From NCBI GenBank assembly GCA_035515055.1, contig DATJBV010000032.1, forward strand, positions 15,762-79,761: DNA of 64,000 nucleotides, in the 5' to 3' direction. Below, one piece after another: positions 8,537-17,963 of the stretch. Every line of letters begins with the position of its first letter. Position 1 is the first letter of the stretch. The notes beneath the pieces were generated by a model that worked only from the letters and a program-made list of their open reading frames with translations, was not told the DNA's origin and made no database searches. This DNA comes from Pollutimonas sp035515055 (GTDB lineage Bacteria > Pseudomonadota > Gammaproteobacteria > Burkholderiales > Burkholderiaceae_B). Made by a program: the position numbers and the translations under genes.

Positions 8537-9875
8537 CCTGGCCATCAAGGTAGACAAGCTCAGCAAGTGCTACCACACCTACAACAAGCCGCATGACCGG
8601 CTGAAGCAATCCCTCTACCCGCGCGTGCAACGCCTGCTGGGCCGACCCGCCACCCGGTACTACCGGGAATTCTGGGCGCTGCGCGACGTGTCGTTCGAGG
8701 TGAAGCGCGGCGAAACCGTGGGCATTATCGGGCGCAATGGCAGCGGCAAGTCGACGTTATTGCAGTTGATATGCGGCACGCTCAGCCCCACCGGCGGGAC
8801 GGCACAAACCTCGGGACGCATTGCGGCCCTGCTGGAATTGGGATCGGGATTCAATCCCGAGTTCACCGGCCGCGAAAATATTTACATGAATGCCATGCTG
8901 CTGGGCCTGGCCAAGGAAGAGATCGACGACTGCTACGACGATATCGTGGCGTTCGCCGATATCGGCGACTTCATTGACCAGCCGGTAAAGACCTATTCCA
9001 GCGGCATGACCATACGCCTGGCCTTTGCGGTGCAAGCGCAAATCCAGCCTGACATCATGATCGTGGACGAGGCCTTGTCGGTGGGCGACGCCAAGTTCCA
9101 GGCCAAATGCTTCGAGCGCCTGCGCCAACTGAAAGACCAGGGCACCAGCATCCTGCTGGTCACGCATTCCAGCGAGCAAATCGTCACGCACTGCTCGCGC
9201 GCCATGCTGTTGAATCAGGGCGAGCAACTGCTCATAGGAGAACCGCGCAAGGTCGTCAACCGCTATCTGGACTTGCTGTTCGGCAAGGAAAAGACCGTGC
9301 TTCCCAAAGAGCAGAAGGCTGGTCAATCGCGTGCCGCGACGCCGGCGGCGGCGCCGTATCAGCTAAGCACCCGGGAAGACCTGTTCTCTACGCACGTGGG
9401 CTACAACCCTTACGAATATCGATGGGGCAACGGCACCGTGTCGCTCCTGGATTACTACCTGGGCTCCGCGGACCAGGCCTATCCCCATACCGTGGCGTCC
9501 GGCGAGCGCCTGCGCCTGGCCGCGTCCATGCGGTTCCTGACGACGGTTGTCAGGCCCATACTCGGCGTCACCATAAAGACGAAGGAAGGGGTCACGGTTT
9601 ATGGGACGAACACGGAACTGCTAGGCAATAACGACTTCCAGAACACTGGCCAGGCCCACTCCAGCGTCTGCGCCGAAGTTGAATTCGACTGCCGGCTGGC
9701 CTGCGGCGATTATTTCATTTCGTTGGGCATCGCCTCTCGCCAGGGCGACGAAATCATCCCGCTGGACCGCCGCTACGACTGCATCCACCTGCGCATACAG
9801 CCCGACCCGTCGGCCGATTTCTTCGGCCTCGCGGACCTGGGCCTGCGCATCAGCAACATCCGGAGCACGGCATGA
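8526..9875 (+). CDS. wzt: ABC exporter ATPase with C-terminal carbohydrate-binding domain
   Basis: The N-terminal half is an ABC ATPase: Walker A GRNGSGKST (about 69-77), signature YSSGM (157-161) and Walker B IMIVDEALS (177-185). The C-terminal 150 or so residues (about 300-449) form an additional beta-rich domain, as in Wzt proteins of E. coli O8/O9a that read the chemical cap on the non-reducing end of the O-chain. That extension predicts a capped polymer and couples well with the methyltransferase-kinase-like protein encoded immediately downstream (4-base overlap). The binding domain is recognised by position and length rather than by a precise motif. Confidence 0.9.
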   Translation: MSSDLAIKVDKLSKCYHTYNKPHDRLKQSLYPRVQRLLGRPATRYYREFWALRDVSFEVKRGETVGIIGRNGSGKSTLLQLICGTLSPTGGTAQTSGRIAALLELGSGFNPEFTGRENIYMNAMLLGLAKEEIDDCYDDIVAFADIGDFIDQPVKTYSSGMTIRLAFAVQAQIQPDIMIVDEALSVGDAKFQAKCFERLRQLKDQGTSILLVTHSSEQIVTHCSRAMLLNQGEQLLIGEPRKVVNRYLDLLFGKEKTVLPKEQKAGQSRAATPAAAPYQLSTREDLFSTHVGYNPYEYRWGNGTVSLLDYYLGSADQAYPHTVASGERLRLAASMRFLTTVVRPILGVTIKTKEGVTVYGTNTELLGNNDFQNTGQAHSSVCAEVEFDCRLACGDYFISLGIASRQGDEIIPLDRRYDCIHLRIQPDPSADFFGLADLGLRISNIRSTA

Positions 9876-12800
9876 CGTTCCCATTGACCGACCATGGCTA
9901 TGCGCTGGACGCCGACACCGGCGTTTGGCAGCGCAGCGGGCACCAGAGCATTGCCTACAACGATGGCGACGAACCCGAACGTCGAGTGGCCAGCGCCATT
10001 GCCGCTGCATCGGACCTGGGTGTTTTGTCGGCGGAACTGCGGGCGTCATGCAAGGACTGGCCGTCGCTTTATCATTTGTCGGGCACGCGTGCCAATATCT
10101 TGCGTCCGTTCCAGGACGAATTGCGCGGCGACATCCTGGAAATCGGCTCCGGCTGCGGCGCCATTACGCGCTATCTTGGGGAATGCGGGGCAAACGTCCT
10201 GGCGCTGGAAGGCAGCCATCGCCGCGCGGCCATGACCCGCTCGCGCACGCGCGACCTGGATAACGTCACCGTCGTGTGCGAAACCTTCGACGAATTTCAG
10301 ATGGATCGAAGGTTCGATGCCATCACGCTGATAGGCGTGCTGGAATATGCGAACCTGTTTACGCAAGACGACGCGCCGCACCTGAGCCTGCTGCGGCGCG
10401 TGCGCGAACTGCTAAAGCCCGACGGCAAGCTGTACTTGGCCATTGAAAACCAGCTCGGCCTGAAGTACTTTGCGGGCGCACCCGAAGATCACCTGGGCGT
10501 GGCAATGTATGGCGTGGAAGGACGCTATACGGTCAACCAGCCGCAAACCTTCGGCCGCGCGGCGCTGACCGCGCTACTGCGCGATGCGGGCTTCGACCAC
10601 AGCGACTTCCTCGCGCCCTTCCCCGACTACAAATTGCCGACCTCGATTCTTACCGAGAGCGGCATGGCGCACGCCGACTTCGACGCCGGCGCATTCGCCT
10701 GGCAAAGCGCCCATTCCGACCCGCAATTGCCGCGGCAGACAACGTTTACGCTGGAAAACGCCTGGCCGGAGGTCTTCAAGAACCGTCTGGGGCTGGATCT
10801 GGCAAACTCATTCCTGGTGCGCGCCGGCCCCCCGCCCGCACACGAACCGCCGCTTGCCCTGCATTACAGCACCAACCGATTGCGGCAGTACTGCAAGGAA
10901 ACGCAATTCATGCCGTCCACCGGGACGGACGCCAAGGTGGAGGTGCTCGTTCATTACCGCCTGCTCGCACCTGCCGACTCAAATGCCGCAAGCCAAGAAG
11001 ACCCGCAAGACGGGCAAGGCAATGCGCAAGGCGACAACCGGCCCGCCCTGAGCTTTCATTGCCCCGCCACCGCCGCCTACATTCCCGGCCATACCTTGTC
11101 GCGCGAGTTCGTCGACATCGTCACGCGCAGCGGATGGCAACTGGCCGATGTGAGCGCCTTCATCCGGCGCTATATCGGCATGCTGGAGCAGTTGCTTGCC
11201 GACGATCCAAGCACCAGGGACTGGACCGATTCTGCCTGCCTTTTGCCGGCGTATTGTTTCGACTACAGCCCACAGAATATCGTCATCCAGCACGACGGCT
11301 TGCCCGCCGCGATCGACAACGAATGGTCGCTGGAAGGCGGCGTAGAGCTTGGCCACCTGCTGTTCCGTTCGCTACTGTTGTCCATGGCATCCGTACAGCG
11401 CTATGCGCACAGCACCCCGCTTACCGAGCTGAGCCGCCGGGAATTCATACGCACAGTACTCGCCGATGCCGGCCATCGCTTGACCAATGACGACTTCGAG
11501 CGCTACATCGCCCGCGAAGCATGGATTCAACAGGCGGTTACCGGACGCCCGGCCAGCGAGCTGCGCGAATGGCATCCCGACGAGCCCCTGCCGATGCGCC
11601 TGCCGGAGCCATTGCCTACGCAAGACGCGTATTTCAAGCAGGCCATGCACGACAAAGACGTACACATCGGCAACCTGGACGCCATGATTGCGGGCTTCAA
11701 GCAAACGCTGGCCGAACTGAACGGCGAATGCAAGGGGCTGCACCAGACCCTGCTGGAAAAGAATACACATGCGGCCAGTCTTGAAGCCGATGTTTCCCGG
11801 CTGACCGCCCATATCGCCAAACTGACCGCGGAACTCGCCGAATGCCATGAAGACATCGCCGCGCTGCGCCATGCGGCGACGGCAAGAGACGCGCGGCTGC
11901 AGGCCCAGGAGGCATCCATTGCAAGCCTGCGCCACGTTGCCGCCCAGCGCGATGCGCAGGTTCACACCCAAGCCCTTGAAATCCAGGCGCTAAGGCAATC
12001 GACCGCTTGGAAGGCAACCGCGCCGCTGCGCTGGACGGCCGACCAATACAAGCGCGCGCACCGGATACTGCGCGTCGCGCCCGCCGCGGCACAACGCGCC
12101 GGCGGCGTCGCGGCCGTCATGCGCAAGGCCATGCAAATCTGGCGACGCGAAGGGCTGCCGGGCATCAAGGCCAGGATCCAGCAACAACAGCGAATGGCCG
12201 CCACGCGCCGCGCCGGCGACGAGGGCCAGCCCGCCGCCGAAGAGGCCTTATACAAACCGACGGCCAGCCTTGGCCGGGACGCGCAAGGAAAATACCGGCT
12301 GGACAATGGGCCGGCCGTGTACACCTACATCCCGCCGCAGCGTCCGGCCGACCTGGAGCGGCGCATTGCCCAATTGGGCGCCCCGCCGCTGTTCTCGATC
12401 GTCGTGCCCATCTACAACACACCGCCAGAGCTCCTGGCCAAGGCCGTGGAATCGGTGCGCGCCCAGTGGTACCCGGAATGGGAGCTAATACTCGCCGACG
12501 ATGCGAGCCCGTCGGCCGCCACCAAAGCGGCGCTGGACGGCATCGCGGACCGCCGTGTGACCGTCCTGCACCTGGAAACCAACCAGGGCATCGCGGGCGC
12601 CACCAATGCCGCGCTCAGTGTGGCGCGCGGCGACTATGTCGTATTTTTGGACCACGACGACGAACTGACGCCGGACTGCCTTTACGAGCTGGCATTGTGC
12701 GTGGACCGCGACGATCCCGACTACATCTACAGCGACGAAGACAAGCTGACCGAAAGCGGCGACTACACGCAACCGCATTTCAAACCGGATTGGTCGCCCG

Positions 12801-13975
12801 ACGCCATGATGAGCACCATGTTCACCTGCCACGTGTCGTGCCTGCGCCGCCGCCTGATCGAGCGCCTGGGCGGCCTGCGCCCCGAATTCGACGGCTGCCA
12901 GGACTGGGATCTTATCCTGCGGGCCACGGAACAGACCACGCGTATCGCCCACATACCCAAGGTGCTATACCACTGGCGCATCCTGGATGCCTCGGTGGCA
13001 TCGGACATAGGCGCGAAGCCTTACGTGCTGGACGCCTCGCGCCGTGTGCGCGAGGACGCCTTGCGCCGCCGCGGCCTGTCGGGCAGCGTCGAACCCGTCA
13101 TCGAAGTGCCCGGCTATTTCCGCGTGAACTACCACCTGCGGGGCGCGCCACTGGTGTCCATCATTATTCCCACGCGCGACAACGGCCCGGTCCTGCGGCG
13201 CTGCATCGACTCCATCGAAGCAAAAAGCGTGTATAGGCACTACGAGATCATCGTGCTGGACAACGGGTCGGCGGATCCCGGCACGCTGGGCTACCTGGAA
13301 CGCCTACGGTCCGCGCCGGACGTACAGGTCATACGCCACGATGCCCCCTTCAATTTTTCCGAGCTCAACAACATGGGCGCGGCGCAGGCCAAGGGCGAAC
13401 TTCTGCTATTCCTGAACGACGACACCGAAGTCGTGTCGCGCGATTGGCTGGAACGCATGGGCGGTTATGCGCAGCTGCCGCATATCGGCGCGGTGGGCGC
13501 CAAGCTTTTATACCCCGGCGGCACGCAGATCCAGCATGCCGGCGTGCTGAACCTTGCCCGGGGGCCGCAACACGCCTTGCTGCGCCACGAAAGCTACGCC
13601 CCAGCCTACTTCATGCGCAATCTGCTGGAATACGACTGGATCGCCGTCACGGGCGCCTGCCTGATGATAGAGGCGCGGAAATTCCATACCCTGGGCCTGT
13701 TCAACACCAGCCTGCCTATCGCTTACAACGATGTCGACCTTTGCATGCGGGCGGTAGAGGCCGGCCTGTACAACGTTGTCTGCCAGGCGGTGCAGCTCAT
13801 ACACCATGAGTCGGTCAGCCGCGGCCTGGACGCCATGGATGCCGCCAAGCAGGAACGCCTGGAGCGCGAACTGAAGCAGTTGTACGACATGCATCCGCGC
13901 TTTTTCCAGACGGATCCTTTTCATAACCCGAACCTGCATCCGAACGGGGTCAACTTCGAACTGCCAACGGGATGA
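9872..13975 (+). CDS. Five-part methyltransferase / kinase-like / coiled-coil / GT2-GT2 protein
   Basis: This 1367-residue protein has five recognisable parts. Residues about 75-260 are a class I SAM methyltransferase (LEIGSGCGAITRYL). Residues about 320-530 look like an aminoglycoside-kinase/protein-kinase-like fold, with the catalytic loop FDYSPQNIVI (Asp464, Asn469) and the following AIDNEW (Asp482). Residues about 590-715 are a heptad-rich coiled coil. Residues about 840-1085 and 1095-1340 are two GT2 domains, beginning SIVVPIYNT and SIIIPTRDN and carrying DHDDE and NDDTE metal sites. The first three parts match the order in WbdD, the methyl/phosphate chain terminator and ruler of E. coli O8/O9a; the GT pair is additional. 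A role as combined elongation, capping and length control is inferred. Substrates are unknown. Confidence 0.82.
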   Translation: MTFPLTDHGYALDADTGVWQRSGHQSIAYNDGDEPERRVASAIAAASDLGVLSAELRASCKDWPSLYHLSGTRANILRPFQDELRGDILEIGSGCGAITRYLGECGANVLALEGSHRRAAMTRSRTRDLDNVTVVCETFDEFQMDRRFDAITLIGVLEYANLFTQDDAPHLSLLRRVRELLKPDGKLYLAIENQLGLKYFAGAPEDHLGVAMYGVEGRYTVNQPQTFGRAALTALLRDAGFDHSDFLAPFPDYKLPTSILTESGMAHADFDAGAFAWQSAHSDPQLPRQTTFTLENAWPEVFKNRLGLDLANSFLVRAGPPPAHEPPLALHYSTNRLRQYCKETQFMPSTGTDAKVEVLVHYRLLAPADSNAASQEDPQDGQGNAQGDNRPALSFHCPATAAYIPGHTLSREFVDIVTRSGWQLADVSAFIRRYIGMLEQLLADDPSTRDWTDSACLLPAYCFDYSPQNIVIQHDGLPAAIDNEWSLEGGVELGHLLFRSLLLSMASVQRYAHSTPLTELSRREFIRTVLADAGHRLTNDDFERYIAREAWIQQAVTGRPASELREWHPDEPLPMRLPEPLPTQDAYFKQAMHDKDVHIGNLDAMIAGFKQTLAELNGECKGLHQTLLEKNTHAASLEADVSRLTAHIAKLTAELAECHEDIAALRHAATARDARLQAQEASIASLRHVAAQRDAQVHTQALEIQALRQSTAWKATAPLRWTADQYKRAHRILRVAPAAAQRAGGVAAVMRKAMQIWRREGLPGIKARIQQQQRMAATRRAGDEGQPAAEEALYKPTASLGRDAQGKYRLDNGPAVYTYIPPQRPADLERRIAQLGAPPLFSIVVPIYNTPPELLAKAVESVRAQWYPEWELILADDASPSAATKAALDGIADRRVTVLHLETNQGIAGATNAALSVARGDYVVFLDHDDELTPDCLYELALCVDRDDPDYIYSDEDKLTESGDYTQPHFKPDWSPDAMMSTMFTCHVSCLRRRLIERLGGLRPEFDGCQDWDLILRATEQTTRIAHIPKVLYHWRILDASVASDIGAKPYVLDASRRVREDALRRRGLSGSVEPVIEVPGYFRVNYHLRGAPLVSIIIPTRDNGPVLRRCIDSIEAKSVYRHYEIIVLDNGSADPGTLGYLERLRSAPDVQVIRHDAPFNFSELNNMGAAQAKGELLLFLNDDTEVVSRDWLERMGGYAQLPHIGAVGAKLLYPGGTQIQHAGVLNLARGPQHALLRHESYAPAYFMRNLLEYDWIAVTGACLMIEARKFHTLGLFNTSLPIAYNDVDLCMRAVEAGLYNVVCQAVQLIHHESVSRGLDAMDAAKQERLERELKQLYDMHPRFFQTDPFHNPNLHPNGVNFELPTG

Positions 13976-15747
13976 GCGCCATGGACGAACTCGAGATACT
14001 GATTGCCGGCGCCGCCGCGGTGTCCTTCGATTTTTTCGACACGCTGGTGCTGCGGCCCATCGCCGACCCCGAGGACGCCTTCGACATTCTTGGCCTGATG
14101 TTCGGTATTACGGACTTCAGGCCGCGCCGCCACGCCGCGCAGGTGAAGGCGTTCGAGCGCATGCGCCACGCCGGGCGCAAGGAAATCACGCTGGCCGACA
14201 TTTACCATTGCATGGACGATACCGGCATCGCCTCCCACGTGCTCATGCAGGCCGAATACGATCTTGAACTGGAACTGGTCGAACCCAACCCGCCCATGTT
14301 CGATCTCCTGCGCCGCGTAGTCGCATCGGGCAAACCGGTGGTCATTGCCTCGGACATGTATCTGCCGGCGCAGTTCTTTGCCGATGCGCTGGAGCCGCAC
14401 GGCCTGCGCGATGTACCCATTTACATCTCATGCGAACGCAATGCCACGAAGCGGGATGCCGGCGAACTCTTCACCCTGGTCGTCCAGGACCTTGGCGTTG
14501 CCCCGGCCGCCATACTGCATGTGGGCGACAACCTCGTGTCCGATGTCACCCGCGCCCGCGAACAAGGCCTGGCGGCCTACCATTATTTGCCGGAAACGCG
14601 CGGCGCCGACAGCGCGCGTCCTGGCCGGTTGATGTCGTCGCTCGCCGTCGGCCTGCTCAATACGCGCGCGCGCGACATCCCGGCGGGCTCCTATACCGAA
14701 CTTGGATTTCTTTACGGCGGGCCGGCGGCCGTGGGCTTCGTGCACTGGATAGAAGAACAAGCCATCCAGGACGGAGTCGACATGATTTTGTTCCTGTCGC
14801 GCGACGGCTATGCGCTGGAACAATTGGCGGTCACCCTCGAGGGCAGCCACCTTCCGCCCAGCTGTTATTTTTTGGGGTCGCGCACGGCCTTCACGCTGGC
14901 GGCCATGACAGAAGCCAATTTCAACGATTTCATTCCCTTCCTTTTGTCTGGCAGCGATGGCCTAGCTACGTGCGAACTTCTGGAACGCATCGGCGTACCC
15001 GCCCCCGACGATGGCGTCATGGAACAACTGGGCCTGGGCAAAGGCGTAGTAATTCGCGCGGCGCTGCAAGACAAAATAGCCGACTTCCTGCACGCGTACC
15101 GGCACGAGATCCTGAAGGTATGCCGCCGCAACCGCGCCGCGCTATACCAATACCTGAAGCAGACGGGCCTGCGTGGCGGCAGCAAAGTGGCACTGGTGGA
15201 CGTGGGCTGGAACGGCACATCGCAAGAAGCCTTCGAGCTCGCCGCGCGGCCTCTCATCGACCTGGACATCTACGGCTATTACTTTTGCCTGGCGGACACG
15301 CCCGAACGCGCACGGCGTCAAGAGCGCCAACGCATGCAGGCCATGGTCAACATCGGCAACACGTCCAGCCCGACCATGGCGGCGATTTACGCCAATCGCG
15401 CCGTCGTCGAGCTGTTCTTTTCCGCGCCGCATCCGTCCATCATTGGCCTGGAAGCCAGGCAGGACCGCATTGTGGCCATCGAGGACCCGGGTCGCGGCGC
15501 CACCGGCCATCTGTCACCTATCGCGCAAGAGATCAATGCCGGCATCGCGGCTTTCGCCCGCCACTTCTATCCCTTGCGGCGGCGCCTGGGCATATCGCTA
15601 GGTCCAGTGCAGGCGGCCGCGCCGCTCATCGACCTGGTGACGGATGCGGACTGGCGCCGGCGGCCGCTGCTGGGCTGCGTAAAAAACTTCGACGCGTGGG
15701 GCAGCTCGCGCAATCACGAAATCACCCTGTCCGACTATGTTTCCTGA
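13972..15747 (+). CDS. HAD-superfamily protein with a large uncharacterised C-terminal domain
   Basis: Residues 1-210 form a HAD hydrolase fold: SFDFFDTLVLR (Asp20), a conserved Lys near ATKRDAGELF, and ILHVGDNLVSDV. The second motif I position, usually Asp two residues after the nucleophile, is Phe22, with Asp at 23. The remaining roughly 380 residues contain FLSRDGYALEQL and LVDVGWNGTSQEAF, a pattern seen in HAD-linked proteins of polysaccharide loci whose function is not established. It overlaps the preceding gene by four bases (ATGA), so the two products are probably made in fixed ratio. A phosphatase acting on a glycan or a structural partner are both possible. Confidence 0.7.
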   Translation: MSAMDELEILIAGAAAVSFDFFDTLVLRPIADPEDAFDILGLMFGITDFRPRRHAAQVKAFERMRHAGRKEITLADIYHCMDDTGIASHVLMQAEYDLELELVEPNPPMFDLLRRVVASGKPVVIASDMYLPAQFFADALEPHGLRDVPIYISCERNATKRDAGELFTLVVQDLGVAPAAILHVGDNLVSDVTRAREQGLAAYHYLPETRGADSARPGRLMSSLAVGLLNTRARDIPAGSYTELGFLYGGPAAVGFVHWIEEQAIQDGVDMILFLSRDGYALEQLAVTLEGSHLPPSCYFLGSRTAFTLAAMTEANFNDFIPFLLSGSDGLATCELLERIGVPAPDDGVMEQLGLGKGVVIRAALQDKIADFLHAYRHEILKVCRRNRAALYQYLKQTGLRGGSKVALVDVGWNGTSQEAFELAARPLIDLDIYGYYFCLADTPERARRQERQRMQAMVNIGNTSSPTMAAIYANRAVVELFFSAPHPSIIGLEARQDRIVAIEDPGRGATGHLSPIAQEINAGIAAFARHFYPLRRRLGISLGPVQAAAPLIDLVTDADWRRRPLLGCVKNFDAWGSSRNHEITLSDYVS

Positions 15748-15762
15748 CACGGAGGACATGCC

Positions 15763-16794
15763 ATGGAATTTTTTCCCGTCTTTCTGTCTGTCGTTTTCGT
15801 AACCCGCAACCTATCGCCCCACATCCGGCAGTTGCTGGAAGGCGCTGGCGAAAAGCTCTCGAACCTGGTCAGCGACTACGAATTGATCGTGGTCGACAAT
15901 GCCTCGGACGACGACAGCGTTGCCGAACTAAAACGCCTGACAGAAGAAGGCGGCCTGCCGAATGTGCAGGTATATGCGCTGACCAAGGAAGTCGGTTATG
16001 ACGCCGCCGCCTGGGCCGGCCTGGAGAACGCGCTGGGGGACTTCGTGGTCGCGATCGATCCGCTTCTTGACGATATCGATTTCCTGCCGCAAATGCTCAG
16101 CCATGCCGTCCAAGGCGCCGATGTGGTCTTCGCCACCAACGACCAGACGCCCAGCCAGAGCCTGGGGTACCGCTGCGCCTTCGCGGTCTTCAACGCCTTG
16201 TACAAGCGGTTCAATGGGATACACCTGGCCAAGGAGGCCCCGCAGTATCGCGTCGTAAGCAAGCGCGTCATCAATTTCATCTTGCAGCATCCATCGCCGG
16301 CCATGATTTATCGCCACCTGCCGGCCACCGGCGGGTTCACCCGCGCCAACCTCAGCTATAGCTCGCCGCCGCGCCTGACCCATCGCAAGAACCTGTCCGA
16401 GAGCATAGACCGGGGCATGCGCCTGCTGGTTTCCACGACGCGCGCGCCCATGCGGCTCGTCACCTGGCTTTCGCTCTTCGGCGCCGTGGCCAACCTGGTC
16501 TATTCGCTATACGTCGTGGTCGTCGGCATGTTCAAGGACGACATCGCGCCCGGCTGGATCAGCATGTCCCTGCAACAGTCGGGGATGTTCTTCCTGATTT
16601 CCCTGGTCTTGCTTGTCCTGGGCGAGTACATACTTCAAATGGCCAGCCTGTCAAATGAAGGCCCGCCCTACCACGTGGCCCAGGAATTCACCAGCGCCCG
16701 CATTACGCGCCGCGAAAAGCTGAACGTCGAAGAGGTTGCCGCGCCTCGGGCCGCCGACGAGCTAGCCAGCCTCGCCTACCCGGACGACGACTGA
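15763..16794 (+). CDS. Membrane-anchored family 2 glycosyltransferase (polyprenyl-phosphate type)
   Basis: A 343-residue protein with an N-terminal GT2 domain (SVVFVTRNLSPHIRQLL, DYELIVVDNASDDDS) and two C-terminal hydrophobic segments (about 228-252 and 268-295). This layout is shared with DPM1/GtrB-like enzymes that load a sugar onto undecaprenyl phosphate. The usual DXD region reads AIDPLLDD. It opens a tightly packed group: its stop overlaps the flavoprotein start by one base. A second polyprenyl-type GT2 lies at 20008. It may supply a lipid-linked monosaccharide for side-chain addition in the periplasm, which is inferred. Confidence 0.75.
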   Translation: MEFFPVFLSVVFVTRNLSPHIRQLLEGAGEKLSNLVSDYELIVVDNASDDDSVAELKRLTEEGGLPNVQVYALTKEVGYDAAAWAGLENALGDFVVAIDPLLDDIDFLPQMLSHAVQGADVVFATNDQTPSQSLGYRCAFAVFNALYKRFNGIHLAKEAPQYRVVSKRVINFILQHPSPAMIYRHLPATGGFTRANLSYSSPPRLTHRKNLSESIDRGMRLLVSTTRAPMRLVTWLSLFGAVANLVYSLYVVVVGMFKDDIAPGWISMSLQQSGMFFLISLVLLVLGEYILQMASLSNEGPPYHVAQEFTSARITRREKLNVEEVAAPRAADELASLAYPDDD

Positions 16795-17963
16795 TGCACG
16801 GCACGCCCACCGACCAGGATGCCGTCGTCATAGGCGGCGGCTTCTATGGCGCGGCCATCGCCATCTACCTCGCGCGCGACCGCGGCCTGCCGCGCGTGAC
16901 CCTGTTCGAGCGGGAAGCCACTCTGTTGTCGCGGGCTTCGTACAACAACCAGGCGCGCGTCCATAATGGCTACCACTATCCTCGCAGCTTCACCACGGCG
17001 TATCGCAGCCGCATCAACCTGCCGCGCTTCGTTCGCGACTGGCCGGACGCCGTCATGCGGGACTTCACTAAACTCTATGCCATTGCCAGGCATAACTCCA
17101 AGGTGACCGCCCGCCAGTTCGAGCGTTTCTGCCTCGACATCGGCGCAAGCCTGCGTCCCGTCGAGCCAGCGCTACGCCGCCTGTTCGAGCCCAGGCTCAT
17201 CGAAGCGCTATTCCTCGTGGAGGAGTACGCCTTCGATTCGACGCGCCTGGCCACTTGGGCGCGAACCGAACTTCAGCGTTGCGGCGTGCGCGTCGTGCCA
17301 GAAACCCGGGCAACCGGCATCGTCAATGGCGTCGGAGACACCCTGCGCGTTCGCATCCAGACAGCGCGCGGGTCCGACGAGCAGGTCAGCTCCCGCTATG
17401 TTTTCAACTGCACGTATAGCGGACTGAACCAGCTTGGCGGCGACTTTCCTGGAACACGCACCGCGCTGAAGCATGAAGTCACCGAAATGGCACTCATGCG
17501 GGTGCCGCCCGCACTGCGCGACATTGGCATCACCGTCATGGATGGCCCGTTCTTCTCCATGATGCCTTTTCCAGCGCGTGGCTTGCACACGCTGTCCCAC
17601 GTCCGTTACACGCCCCATTTGCACTGGGACGATCACTGCGGCGCCGACCCCTACGAGAAGTTGCGCAACTATGGCCGCGCCACCCACGTCGAACGCATGG
17701 TGAGGGACGTGGCCCGCTACGTACCCGCCGTACGCCAGGCAAGCTACGTGGATTCGCTGTTTGAAGTAAAGACAGTCTTGATAAAGAACGAGGCCGACGA
17801 CGGGCGGCCCATTCTGTTCGAGAAGCACGCGTCCCTGCCCGGCTGCTATTCCATACTGGGCGGGAAGATCGATAACATCTACGATGTCCTGGAAAAGCTG
17901 GATGCCGAGGACTTCGCAACAACACCGGCGCCGGCGGCGCTGGGCCAAGGGGACCAGGCATGA
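16794..17963 (+). CDS. FAD-dependent oxidoreductase (DAO-like)
   Basis: The N-terminus AVVIGGGFYGAAIAIYLAR is a Rossmann dinucleotide-binding loop of the D-amino-acid-oxidase/glycine-oxidase class. It is followed by NNQARVHNGYHYPRS, where FAD-ring contacts are usually placed. The C-terminal GGKIDNIYDVLEKL closes the FAD domain. The protein has 389 residues, about normal. No signal peptide is seen, so it acts in the cytosol. Its packing between a polyprenyl GT2 and an SDR suggests a carbohydrate substrate (oxidation of a sugar hydroxyl or amine) rather than an amino acid. The true substrate is not recognisable. Confidence 0.7.
   Translation: MHGTPTDQDAVVIGGGFYGAAIAIYLARDRGLPRVTLFEREATLLSRASYNNQARVHNGYHYPRSFTTAYRSRINLPRFVRDWPDAVMRDFTKLYAIARHNSKVTARQFERFCLDIGASLRPVEPALRRLFEPRLIEALFLVEEYAFDSTRLATWARTELQRCGVRVVPETRATGIVNGVGDTLRVRIQTARGSDEQVSSRYVFNCTYSGLNQLGGDFPGTRTALKHEVTEMALMRVPPALRDIGITVMDGPFFSMMPFPARGLHTLSHVRYTPHLHWDDHCGADPYEKLRNYGRATHVERMVRDVARYVPAVRQASYVDSLFEVKTVLIKNEADDGRPILFEKHASLPGCYSILGGKIDNIYDVLEKLDAEDFATTPAPAALGQGDQA

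Noticed and set aside
12007..13236. A 409-codon plus-strand frame within the five-part protein gene
   Set aside because: It covers the region that encodes GT2 domains in the main frame, and its composition (Arg, Ala, Gly, His) is typical of an alternative frame in GC-rich DNA.
14430..16001. A 523-codon plus-strand frame across the HAD gene and into the next gene
   Set aside because: It lies out of frame over two well-supported genes, is Arg/Gly/Pro-rich as expected of GC-rich shadow frames, and shows no domain motifs.
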